From an uncultured Lachnospiraceae bacterium (GTDB lineage Bacteria; Bacillota; Clostridia; Lachnospirales; Lachnospiraceae), in contig CAJTLB010000018.1 of the NCBI GenBank assembly GCA_910577045.1, positions 1 to 63,729 on the forward strand: a stretch of 63,729 nucleotides of DNA, written 5' to 3'. Position 1 is the stretch's first letter, and each line of letters opens with the position of its first letter. Positions 36,045 to 44,951 of this stretch are shown piece after piece. The notes below the pieces were generated by a model. The model did no database searches and had not been told where the DNA came from. It was given only the letters and a program-made list of their open reading frames with translations. The translations under genes and the position numbers were made by a program.

Positions 36045-39000
36045 TTATATTTCATTTAATATTTCAAGCAGCTCCTCCTTCGTAATAGAAGAAAGGCCGC
36101 TGTTTGCCCCATCTATAATCTCCTCTGACAACCTTTGTTTCCTTTCTTGTAAACGTAGGATATTTTCCTCTATAGTACCCTGCGCCACTAATTTTATCTC
36201 TGTTACAATTTGTCCCTGTCCTATCCTATGCGCCCTGTCAGTCGCCTGATGCTGTGCCGCCACGTTCCACCACGGATCATAATGGATTACCATATCAGCA
36301 CCAATTAGGTTAAGCCCTGTGCCTCCTGCTTTTAACGAAATTAAAAATACCTTTCCTTCTCCTTTATTAAACCTCTCTGACATCTCCAGCCGTTCTTGTT
36401 TTAATGTACCTCCTGTTAGAATAAAACATGGAATCTTTCTTTTCTCTAGTTCTTCCTTTATCTTCCCTAACATGCCGGTAAACTGGGAAAATAATAAAAA
36501 CCGATGGCCTTCTCCTAGCCCTTCTTCTATTAATTCCATGCAGGTATTTAACTTTGCAGAATCCCCTTTATAATTTTCATAACACAATGCTGGATCACAA
36601 CAAATCTGGCGCAGCCTTGTAAGTGCCGCTAAAATCTGTATTTTTCCTTCTTGGTACTCTTCTGGGGTACTTTGCCCTAGTTCTTCTTGTATTTTTGCCA
36701 CATAGGCCATATACAATAATTTCTGTTCCCCATCCATACGAGAATACACAATTGTTTCCAGTTTTTCTGGCAAATCCTTTAATACTTCTTTTTTTAGCCT
36801 CCTTAAAATAAATGGCTTTAATAGCTTCTTTAATCTTAAAGAAGCACGCCTGTCCCCTTCTTTTATAATTGGTAGCTCTATTTTCTCCCGGAAATGAGAA
36901 TAAGAATATAAATATCCTTTCATTAAATAATCAAAAATACTCCACAATTCAGAAAGGCGGTTTTCCATTGGCGTCCCTGTTAAAGCAAACCTGTGCTGTG
37001 ATTTAATTGCTTTCACTGCTTTTGTTACTTGCGTTGAATAATTTTTAATCATTTGTGCTTCGTCAATTACCTGATACGAAAACTTCATTGTTTCATACCA
37101 TTGTATATCTCTTTTTAATAAATCATATGATGTAACCCATATCTGCTCTTTCCTTTGGTTTGTAAAAATATTCTCCCTTTCTTCTACATTCCCGCTGATT
37201 ACCAGTACATCCAGCCCTGGTGCAAAATGTTTTATTTCTTTTTCCCAATTATAAACTAAAGATGCGGGGCAAATAATAAGCGCAGGAGAAGATAACTCTT
37301 CTTTCACTGACAACAATAAAGCAATTACTTGTATGGTCTTGCCAAGCCCCATCTCATCTGCCAAAATCCCGCCAAACCCACACTGGCTCAATGTCCTAAG
37401 CCAACCATATCCTACTTTCTGATATTCCCTTAATGTACCACAAAATCCTTTTGGCAGCTCAAAATCATTATTATTGTTACATATCTCTATTAATTTACAA
37501 AACCCATCATTTCTATTACTATTTATCCTGTTATCTGCTAAGACCTGATCTAGATAGAGCGCATGATATGCTGGAATGGAAACCTGTTTTTCTACTCCTT
37601 CTAATGGTAAAGAAAGCCCATCTGCTGCTTCAAACAATACAGAAAGAGCAGTATCTTCTATCTTCAGGAATTCTCCCTTTCTTAAACGGTAAAACTTTTT
37701 TTTCAAACGATAATTCTCTAATAGCCCAGACAGTTCTTCTTTGGGGACCCCTCCTAAATCTATTGTGAGATCCAGCATATCCCCTTTTAATGATACTCCA
37801 ATAAAAGGTTTTGGTGGTGCCACTACCTGGATTGTTTTTAGCCGTTCTGATAAATATACTGTCCCTACCTGCATAAACTCCTCTATCCCCGTATCTATCA
37901 AACGGAATATCTCTTCTTCCTGGGATAAAAGCAATAAGCCACTTTCTAAATCATAATATTTAAAATAATCTTCTACAATTTTCCGTATTCTATATTCTCC
38001 CGGATAATCCCTATATATAGTAACAGGAACACTATTACCTTTTACTGGGTTAAAAGAAAAATCCCCATATAGTAATGTCTCTTCACATGTAATAGCTCCC
38101 TCTGCATTCACATCAAAAGAAAAAATCGCTTCTACTGGTCTTGGTTTATATTGTTCTAAATCAATATCTTTGGCATCGAATTGAACCCATTTTAAAAGAT
38201 AAGGCAAAACCTGCCCGCAAACCCCTGGCATATCATATATGCCAATCTGGCAGGAATTCTGTTTTCCATAAGCACCCCATTCCTTTATAAAAACAAACAT
38301 ATCTTTTGTAAATTCTGGGCTAGTACAATAAATATAGCCCCCATCTATTAAATATAACCTGTTTTCTCCTTCCAATAGCGTAACGGATTCCTTCCAGCTC
38401 ATTGTATAGCCATTCCATTCCTTTTTTAAGCAAATATGGAATTCTGGGTTTTTCTCTAATACTTTGACTTCCCTTTCCCAGCCATTTTCTACTACAACAA
38501 GCTGTTTTCCTATATACATCTTAAAAAACCGTTCTGTCATTTCTTTTGACAGCTCAATCTCCCTACATTTCAATCCTGTTTCTACCCGCCCCGGGTAATA
38601 TTGCCTATAATATCTTAGCTCATTTTCAATCGCCCCCATTATAAACTCTAATAATGGAAGGCTCTCTTTTAAAAATACCTCTTTTACATGTACAAGCTCT
38701 AAATATTTCCCATATTTTACAGTATCCCTAGCTTCCATATGGAAATAAAACTCTGTTAGGTTTTTCACCATATAATATTTATAAGAATTACCTATCCTCA
38801 ATCCTAATTTCCCTTTTCCTTCTATAATAGAAAGTACAGGGATAAGTTGTACTTTTTCTTTGCAGCCCTTTTCTGCTGCTAACATTTCCTGCTTCTGATA
38901 CCCCTTTACTATCCTTCTCATAGCCAAGGAAGTAGAGATTGTCTGTTTCCCCTGAAGCATCTTATAATATGCAAGAGAAGCAGCCACTATATGGCGGCAC

Positions 39001-39254
39001 AGGCTTTTTCCAGCTTTCATACAACTGCAATGCCAACTTTGGTATTCCTCTTTTTCTAAGCTAAACCTAACCTTATGGCAACATGCCATATCTTTAGGCA
39101 TATTAGGCTCCTGCACACTGGCTTGTACGGATATTTCCCCTTTCCAAAAACTCTGTACAGATTCCAGTGTTACCTGCCTTTTTAAGGCTATGCCTGCTTC
39201 AAATTCCTCTTGTTTTGCACATTTTCCTTTAATAGTATCCAGCGTCAAGCTCAT
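36045..39254 (-). CDS. SNF2-family DNA-dependent ATPase with SWIM zinc finger
   Basis: 1069 residues. The N terminus has a SWIM-type Zn motif (WHCSCMKAGKSLCRHIVAASL), then a long middle region (bacterial SNF2-associated domain). The helicase core occupies residues ~610-1060: Walker A ILADEMGLGKTIQVIALL, box II DEAQMIKN, box III ALTGTPMENRLSELWSIF, and the C half with FLISLKAGGTGLNLIGADMVIHYDPWWN and DRAHRIGQ. It translocates on double-stranded DNA and probably remodels DNA-protein complexes. The mnmA stop is two bases upstream of its start. Confidence 0.93.
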   Translation of the reverse strand: MSLTLDTIKGKCAKQEEFEAGIALKRQVTLESVQSFWKGEISVQASVQEPNMPKDMACCHKVRFSLEKEEYQSWHCSCMKAGKSLCRHIVAASLAYYKMLQGKQTISTSLAMRRIVKGYQKQEMLAAEKGCKEKVQLIPVLSIIEGKGKLGLRIGNSYKYYMVKNLTEFYFHMEARDTVKYGKYLELVHVKEVFLKESLPLLEFIMGAIENELRYYRQYYPGRVETGLKCREIELSKEMTERFFKMYIGKQLVVVENGWEREVKVLEKNPEFHICLKKEWNGYTMSWKESVTLLEGENRLYLIDGGYIYCTSPEFTKDMFVFIKEWGAYGKQNSCQIGIYDMPGVCGQVLPYLLKWVQFDAKDIDLEQYKPRPVEAIFSFDVNAEGAITCEETLLYGDFSFNPVKGNSVPVTIYRDYPGEYRIRKIVEDYFKYYDLESGLLLLSQEEEIFRLIDTGIEEFMQVGTVYLSERLKTIQVVAPPKPFIGVSLKGDMLDLTIDLGGVPKEELSGLLENYRLKKKFYRLRKGEFLKIEDTALSVLFEAADGLSLPLEGVEKQVSIPAYHALYLDQVLADNRINSNRNDGFCKLIEICNNNNDFELPKGFCGTLREYQKVGYGWLRTLSQCGFGGILADEMGLGKTIQVIALLLSVKEELSSPALIICPASLVYNWEKEIKHFAPGLDVLVISGNVEERENIFTNQRKEQIWVTSYDLLKRDIQWYETMKFSYQVIDEAQMIKNYSTQVTKAVKAIKSQHRFALTGTPMENRLSELWSIFDYLMKGYLYSYSHFREKIELPIIKEGDRRASLRLKKLLKPFILRRLKKEVLKDLPEKLETIVYSRMDGEQKLLYMAYVAKIQEELGQSTPEEYQEGKIQILAALTRLRQICCDPALCYENYKGDSAKLNTCMELIEEGLGEGHRFLLFSQFTGMLGKIKEELEKRKIPCFILTGGTLKQERLEMSERFNKGEGKVFLISLKAGGTGLNLIGADMVIHYDPWWNVAAQHQATDRAHRIGQGQIVTEIKLVAQGTIEENILRLQERKQRLSEEIIDGANSGLSSITKEELLEILNEI

Positions 39255-39256
39255 TC

Positions 39257-40318
39257 TTATTTACATCCTGTCCCAATAATAATCCCGCCTCCTAAAACAC
39301 AGTCTTCTTGATACAATACTAATGCTTGCCCTGGCGTTGCTGCACGCTGCGGCTCATCAAAGATACATTCTAATTTCCCATTTTCCCTTTTAAAAATACG
39401 GCAGCTTGCCCCTTTATGGTTATAGCGGATTTTTCCAACTACTCTTATGCCATCCTCTATATCCTCTTGTGCCATCCAATTTATCCTATCTGCGTAAACA
39501 TACTCTGAGAATAAACGGGAACCATCTCCAATTACCACTTCATTTGTTTCTGGCAAAATTGCAAGCACATATGCGGGATACCCCAATGCCAGATTTAGCC
39601 CCTTCCTTTGCCCTATTGTATAATGGATAATCCCTTTATGCTGTCCTAAGACTTGCCCATCTTCTGTTATAAAATTTCCTTTGCTTTTCCCCATTTTCCG
39701 TTCAATAAACCCTGCATAATCCTGATCAGGGACAAAACATATTTCTTGGCTGTCTGGTTTTTTTGCTACTTTTAAGCCAATTTTTTCTGCAATCTCACGG
39801 ATTTGGGTTTTTTTATATTCCCCTGCTGGGAATAATGTATAAGAAAGCTGCTTCTGTGTCAATCCATAAAGCGCATAGGTCTGATCTTTCTCATCAAAAG
39901 CTGCCCGTTTTATAGTATACCTGCCATTAGAAAGTTGTTCTACTTTTGCATAGTGCCCTGTCGCAATATAATCAGCCCCAACTTTACTCGCATATTGTAA
40001 TAATGCTTCCCATTTTACATAACGGTTACATACAATACAAGGGTTTGGCGTCCTTCCAGCACAATATTCTGCTATAAAATACTCTATTACCGATTCCTTA
40101 AACTCTTTTTGGAAATCTACTACAAAAAAAGGAATGCCAAGCTGGTCTGCTACCCTTTTTGCATCTTCTTCTGCTGTACCTTGGTTATATCCACAATCTG
40201 GCTGCCATGTCTGCATTGTCACCCCTACTACATCGTATCCTTGTTCCTTCAATAAATAAGCGGCAACCGAAGAATCTACCCCGCCAGACATGCCAACTAC
40301 CACTTTCTTTTTTTCCAT
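39257..40318 (-). CDS. mnmA: tRNA-specific 2-thiouridylase MnmA
   Basis: 353 residues. PP-loop GMSGGVDSSVAAYLLKEQGYDV, catalytic Cys pair in NPCIVCNRYVKW and SQEICFVPDQDY, and GQRKGLNLALGYPAYV. It inserts sulfur at C2 of U34 in tRNA Lys, Glu and Gln. The cysteine desulfurase encoded just upstream is the likely sulfur donor, as in other Firmicutes. Confidence 0.96.
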   Translation of the reverse strand: MEKKKVVVGMSGGVDSSVAAYLLKEQGYDVVGVTMQTWQPDCGYNQGTAEEDAKRVADQLGIPFFVVDFQKEFKESVIEYFIAEYCAGRTPNPCIVCNRYVKWEALLQYASKVGADYIATGHYAKVEQLSNGRYTIKRAAFDEKDQTYALYGLTQKQLSYTLFPAGEYKKTQIREIAEKIGLKVAKKPDSQEICFVPDQDYAGFIERKMGKSKGNFITEDGQVLGQHKGIIHYTIGQRKGLNLALGYPAYVLAILPETNEVVIGDGSRLFSEYVYADRINWMAQEDIEDGIRVVGKIRYNHKGASCRIFKRENGKLECIFDEPQRAATPGQALVLYQEDCVLGGGIIIGTGCK

Positions 40319-40439
40319 CTTACTGTTTTTCAGCCCTTTCTATATCACTTATACCAGTATAGCACAAACCTATCTATTTTTCTATCCAAATATAAGAAAA
40401 TAAAGGGAGAATCCCAAAAATTCCCCCAATTATTATTCT

Positions 40440-41633
40440 CTACTTCTTATTTTCAGAATGTTTCTGTAAAAATTCTTCATACAAAACAGACATCCCACGT
40501 AATTTCTCTACAATTTCTTTTACTGCATCTACTGTTTTATCAATTTCTTCTTTTGTTGTCTCAAAACCAAGCGTTAAGCGCAAAGACCCATGTGCAATCT
40601 CCTCTGGCAGCCCAATCGCCACAAGGACATGGGATGGTTTTGAAGAGCCAGATGTACAGGCAGATCCGCTAGAAGCACAAATATGCTTTATATCCAGCAT
40701 AATTAACAAAGATTCCCCTTCTATAAATTGAAAACTGAAATTTGCATTATTGGGAAGCCTGTTTGTTCTATCTCCATTTATTCTGGTATATGGGATTTCA
40801 GACATAATCCGATCCATTAAATAATCCCTAAGTTCCCTTTCTCTTTTTGCCCGTTCCTCTAAATCGGCAAAAGCAAGCTCCACGGCCTTCCCCAAACCTA
40901 CAATCCCAGAGACATTTTCTGTCCCAGCACGGCGCTTCCGTTCCTGCGCGCCTCCATGCAAAAATGAACCTATCCTTACGCCCCTACGGATATAAAGGAA
41001 CCCTACTCCTTTTGGGCCATTTAATTTATGCCCACTGGCACTTAGTAAATCAATATGGCATTCTTCCACGGAAATAGGGATTTGTCCATATGCCTGTACG
41101 GCATCTGTATGGAAATAAATATTATGTTCTTTTGCAATCTGCCCAATCTCTTTAATAGGCTCTAATGTGCCAATTTCATTATTTGCTGCCATTACAGAAA
41201 TTAAAATAGTCGTTGCGCGAATCGCTTTTCTAAGTTCACTAATATTAACCCTTCCAGCCTCATCCACTCCCAAATATGTGATCTCATACCCCATTTGTTC
41301 TAAGTATTCACAAGTATGGAGAATTGCATGATGCTCTATTTTTGTAGTAATAATATGGTTCCCTTTTTCCCTATTTGCCTCTGCCACAGACTTTAATGCC
41401 CAATTATCTGCCTCGCTCCCTCCGGCAGTAAAATAAATTTCCTCTGGTTTTGCCCCTAACGACTCTGCAATCCTCTCACGTGCCCCACTTATAGCATTAC
41501 GGCTTCTGGCTGCAAGGCTATATACAGACGAAGGGTTCCCATATTCTTCTGTAAGATATGGCAGCATTGCCTCTACTACACTGGGCCTTATCTTCGTTGT
41601 TGCTGCATTGTCTAAATAAATAATCTCTTCCAT
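40440..41633 (-). CDS. Cysteine desulfurase (NifS/IscS-like), partner of MnmA
   Basis: 397 residues. Class V aminotransferase fold: IYLDNAATTKIRPSVVEAM, PLP-Lys in SASGHKLNGPKGVGFLYI, and the sulfur-carrying Cys in SSGSACTSGSSKPSHVL, with the long flexible loop of group I enzymes. It takes sulfur from cysteine. Its position ahead of mnmA and the absence of iscU here suggest a main role in tRNA thiolation. Confidence 0.92.
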   Translation of the reverse strand: MEEIIYLDNAATTKIRPSVVEAMLPYLTEEYGNPSSVYSLAARSRNAISGARERIAESLGAKPEEIYFTAGGSEADNWALKSVAEANREKGNHIITTKIEHHAILHTCEYLEQMGYEITYLGVDEAGRVNISELRKAIRATTILISVMAANNEIGTLEPIKEIGQIAKEHNIYFHTDAVQAYGQIPISVEECHIDLLSASGHKLNGPKGVGFLYIRRGVRIGSFLHGGAQERKRRAGTENVSGIVGLGKAVELAFADLEERAKRERELRDYLMDRIMSEIPYTRINGDRTNRLPNNANFSFQFIEGESLLIMLDIKHICASSGSACTSGSSKPSHVLVAIGLPEEIAHGSLRLTLGFETTKEEIDKTVDAVKEIVEKLRGMSVLYEEFLQKHSENKK

Positions 41634-41761
41634 CCTTTTACCTCTCTCCTACTCTTTCTACACTAAACCAAATTTCCTTTTGTTTACCGCTGCCAATCAC
41701 TACAGGTATATAATACTTTCCTCCCCAATATACTATAATAACATTTTTTACGAGGTGCTAT

Positions 41762-43306
41762 ATGCGCAACTCCCGCCTACATCCTATTATACATGGTACA
41801 CTTCTTTTAACTACTGCTGGCTTTTTAAGCCGTATTCTTGGGTTCTTTTATAGAATATTCCTTTCTAACCAGATTGGTGCGGAAGGTATGGGAATTTATC
41901 AGTTAATTTTTCCTGTATATGGGCTGTGCAACGCCATTTGTACTGCTTCTATCCAAACCGCCATTTCCCGTTATACTGCCTACGAATATTCTAGCCATTC
42001 CAAAAAAGGCATGAAAAGAACCTTACTTGCAGGCTTATCTTTATCTTTGTTTTTATCCACCCTATTAGGAATATTTGTCTATGCCTTTGCCCCTTGGATT
42101 TCCATTTATTTCCTAAAAGAAGAACGTTGTGTCTTACTGCTTCAAATTATGGCTCTTTCCCTTCCTGTAGGCGCTATCCACAGCAGTATTAATGGATATT
42201 ATTATGGGATGCAAAAAGCGTCTGTACCTGCCTTTTCCCAGCTTGCAGAACAATTAGTACGAGTCTTTTCTGTATATCTATTTGTTACTATTTCATTAGA
42301 AAAAGAACTGCCTGTCACCCCTTTACTTGCCGTTTATGGCATGTTATTAGGGGAAATTGCCTCTGTCCTATACTGTTTACTTGCACTTAGTATCTTTTCT
42401 GCCCAATCTCTGCCAGAAAAAAGACAAACCAATGCGCCTTCTTTTTTCTTGCAGTTTAAGCGTATTCTCTTTCTCTCTGTCCCTCTATCTGCAAACCGGT
42501 TATGCCTAAATTTATTACAGAGTATCGAAGCCGTATGTATTCCCTCTGCCCTCCGCCTTTTTGGGCTAACTGTTGGCAATGCACTCGAAATCTATGGTAT
42601 TTTTACTGGCATGGCAATGCCTTTTATCCTTTTTCCTTCTGCCCTTACTAATTCCATTGCTGTAATGCTCCTTCCCACTATTGCACAAGCCCAAGCTGCA
42701 CATGACCAAAAACAAGTCCGCCAAGTTTCCAGCTTGGCTGTCCGTTACAGCTTAGTCATTGGAATTCTATTTACTGGTATTTTCCTTTTTTATGGCAATG
42801 AAATGGGCACACTTATTTACCACAACAAAACGGCTGGGCTCTATATTTGTACTTTATCCTGGCTCTGCCCCTTCCTTTACCTTACCACTACCACTGGAAG
42901 TATTTTAAATGGGTTAGAAAAAACTGGGATTACCTTTTTCCATAATATCCTTGCTTTAACTATCCGCATTATATTTGTATTTTTAGCTATTCCACGCTTT
43001 GGCATTATGGGTTATCTATGGGGGCTATTACTTAGCCAGCTTGCTATTGCCGCTATGCACGTACATATGGTAAAACAGTTAGTCCATTTTTCTTTTTCCG
43101 CATATACCTTCCTTTTTATCCCTGTAATAAAATTATTTATTTCCCTGGCAGCAGCCCATTTTGTTTTTCGCTTTTTGCCACGCCTGCCAATTTCCCCTAT
43201 AGCTTTCCTTGCAAGTAAAATCTGTTTTATCTGCCTTTGTTATGCTTTACTTTATGCAAAAGAAATCAGGCAGCTTATTCATCCAGCCAAAAAACGGTTA
43301 GGATAA
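41762..43306 (+). CDS. Oligosaccharide flippase family protein (SpoVB/MATE-like)
   Basis: 514 residues with about 14 hydrophobic helices. The start LLTTAGFLSRILGFFYRIFLSNQIGAEGMGIYQLIFPVY is characteristic of the SpoVB/YtgP branch of the MVF/MATE exporters, which includes lipid II-type flippases and a spore-cortex protein. Start supported by GAGGTG. It could serve sporulation or cell-wall precursor export; these are not separable by sequence alone. Confidence 0.87.
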   Translation: MRNSRLHPIIHGTLLLTTAGFLSRILGFFYRIFLSNQIGAEGMGIYQLIFPVYGLCNAICTASIQTAISRYTAYEYSSHSKKGMKRTLLAGLSLSLFLSTLLGIFVYAFAPWISIYFLKEERCVLLLQIMALSLPVGAIHSSINGYYYGMQKASVPAFSQLAEQLVRVFSVYLFVTISLEKELPVTPLLAVYGMLLGEIASVLYCLLALSIFSAQSLPEKRQTNAPSFFLQFKRILFLSVPLSANRLCLNLLQSIEAVCIPSALRLFGLTVGNALEIYGIFTGMAMPFILFPSALTNSIAVMLLPTIAQAQAAHDQKQVRQVSSLAVRYSLVIGILFTGIFLFYGNEMGTLIYHNKTAGLYICTLSWLCPFLYLTTTTGSILNGLEKTGITFFHNILALTIRIIFVFLAIPRFGIMGYLWGLLLSQLAIAAMHVHMVKQLVHFSFSAYTFLFIPVIKLFISLAAAHFVFRFLPRLPISPIAFLASKICFICLCYALLYAKEIRQLIHPAKKRLG

Positions 43307-43425
43307 TTAAATGTCCGCCAGTGAAAGAAGGTTGTCCGTATATAAAGGGATTGCAATTATAGAATGTCCGTGGTAGAATTACATGTACAAAATTTACTAC
43401 GCCATTAGGCAGAATCGAGGTTACA

Positions 43426-44337
43426 ATGCCGATCAAAGTACAAACAGATTTACCAGCAAAAACAATTTTAGAATCTGAAAATATTTTTATAATGGATGAA
43501 TACCGTGCCTCTATGCAGGATATCCGTCCTTTAGAAATCGCTATATTAAACCTAATGCCAATTAAGGAAGATACAGAAACCCAGCTTCTACGTGCCCTTT
43601 CCAACACGCCTTTACAAGTAGATATTACTTTTTTAGCTATTGAGTCCCATGTATCTAAAAATACTTCTGCTAGCCATTTGAATAAATTTTATACTTCTTA
43701 CCGTGAAGTAAGGAACAGAAAATTTGATGGGCTTATTATTACAGGCGCACCTTTAGAACAGCTAGAATTTGAACAAGTGACTTATTGGGATGAATTATGT
43801 GCCATTATGGAATGGTCTAAATTAAACGTTACTTCCACCCTCCATATCTGCTGGGGCGCACAAGCTGGCTTATATTATCATTATGGGATTGAAAAATATT
43901 TTCTTCCTGAAAAACTTTCTGGCATCTATACCCAGCATGTCCTAGATCGGACTATCCCTATGGTAAGAGGCTTTGATGATACTTTCCAAGCCCCACACTC
44001 CCGCTATACCGGGAACCATAGTAGTGATATAAACCATGTCCCACAACTTCAAATCCTAGCAGAATCCAAAGAAGCTGGCCCTTTCCTTGTAATGGCACAG
44101 GCAGGAAAACAATTCTTTGTTATGGGGCACCCTGAATATGACCGCATGACACTTGATAACGAGTATAAACGTGATATTAAGAAAGGTCTGGATATTGCTA
44201 TCCCTAAAAATTATTATCCAAATAATGATCCGTCTAAACGCCCTATCTTAAGCTGGAGATGCCATGCCAATACCTTATATACTAATTGGCTTAATTATTA
44301 TGTGTACCAACAGACTCCCTATGAATTAAACAAATAA
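43426..44337 (+). CDS. metA: Homoserine O-acetyltransferase (MetA family)
   Basis: 303 residues. Acylates homoserine in methionine synthesis. Catalytic Cys142 lies in HICWGAQAGLYYHYG, His/Glu in FFVMGHPEYD. Residue 111 is Glu (GAPLEQLEFEQV); in this family Glu111 goes with acetyl-CoA and Gly111 with succinyl-CoA, so this enzyme should be an acetyltransferase despite its MetA fold. The 120 bases before the gene contain no SAM-riboswitch core that I can recognise. A GAGG site precedes the start. Confidence 0.93.
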   Translation: MPIKVQTDLPAKTILESENIFIMDEYRASMQDIRPLEIAILNLMPIKEDTETQLLRALSNTPLQVDITFLAIESHVSKNTSASHLNKFYTSYREVRNRKFDGLIITGAPLEQLEFEQVTYWDELCAIMEWSKLNVTSTLHICWGAQAGLYYHYGIEKYFLPEKLSGIYTQHVLDRTIPMVRGFDDTFQAPHSRYTGNHSSDINHVPQLQILAESKEAGPFLVMAQAGKQFFVMGHPEYDRMTLDNEYKRDIKKGLDIAIPKNYYPNNDPSKRPILSWRCHANTLYTNWLNYYVYQQTPYELNK

Positions 44338-44344
44338 GTACTGG

Positions 44345-44377
44345 CAGGTGATATATCTTGTATCACCTGTTTTTTTA
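44345..44377 (+). terminator. Terminator of metA
   Basis: Stem CAGGTGATA/TATCACCTG with a 7-nt loop followed by TTTTTTT. Confidence 0.88.
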
Positions 44378-44424
44378 TACATATTCTTTTATTCTTTACA
44401 TATTATATCACTGAGGTGATTATT

Positions 44425-44937
44425 ATGATAGAATTAAAATATTATTATATTCTTGGGACTTTCTTTGTAGCTATTTTAGGCACCCTATTGCATTTTTTAT
44501 ACCAATGGTCTGGAAATAATTTTTTTATTGGGTTATTTTCTCCCATTAATGAATCTATTTGGGAACATATGAAACTCCTATTTTTCCCTATGTTACTATA
44601 TTCTTTTTTATTCATTCCCAAGCTTAAAAAAAATTATCCATGTATTATTTCTTCCTTATGTTTTGGTATCTTAATAGGTACCCTTCTTATTCCTGTCCTT
44701 TTTTACACATATACTTCTTTTACTGGTAACAATATCTTTTTTCTAGATATTGCCACTTTTATTTTAAGTATTATAATTGCTTTTTTTATTTCTTATCGCC
44801 TTACTTTATCCTGTAAAGCAGAACCTTATCGCTTTTTACTTTATGGGCTAATTATTATTCTTTTCCTATGTTTTGCATTATTTACTTATTACCCGCCAAA
44901 TCTTCTTCTCTTTCTTGATCCTACTATGCCTAATTAA
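44425..44937 (+). CDS. DUF6512-family membrane protein
   Basis: 170 residues from the ATG at 44425, directly after a GAGGTGA site; a GTG nine bases earlier would overlap that site. Five hydrophobic segments, with the family phrase LGTLLHFLYQWSGNNFFIGLFSPINESIWEHMKLLFFPML. The function is unknown. It lies at the boundary of the accessory locus and converges on the sigma-DUF262 gene. Confidence 0.75.
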   Translation: MIELKYYYILGTFFVAILGTLLHFLYQWSGNNFFIGLFSPINESIWEHMKLLFFPMLLYSFLFIPKLKKNYPCIISSLCFGILIGTLLIPVLFYTYTSFTGNNIFFLDIATFILSIIIAFFISYRLTLSCKAEPYRFLLYGLIIILFLCFALFTYYPPNLLLFLDPTMPN

Positions 44938-44951
44938 TAAAACTTATTATT

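Noticed and set aside
43307..43425. SAM riboswitch expected before metA
   Set aside because: No SAM-I, SAM-II or S-box core (such as the paired AGAGGTGGAGGGACTGG-type start) could be found in the 120 bases.
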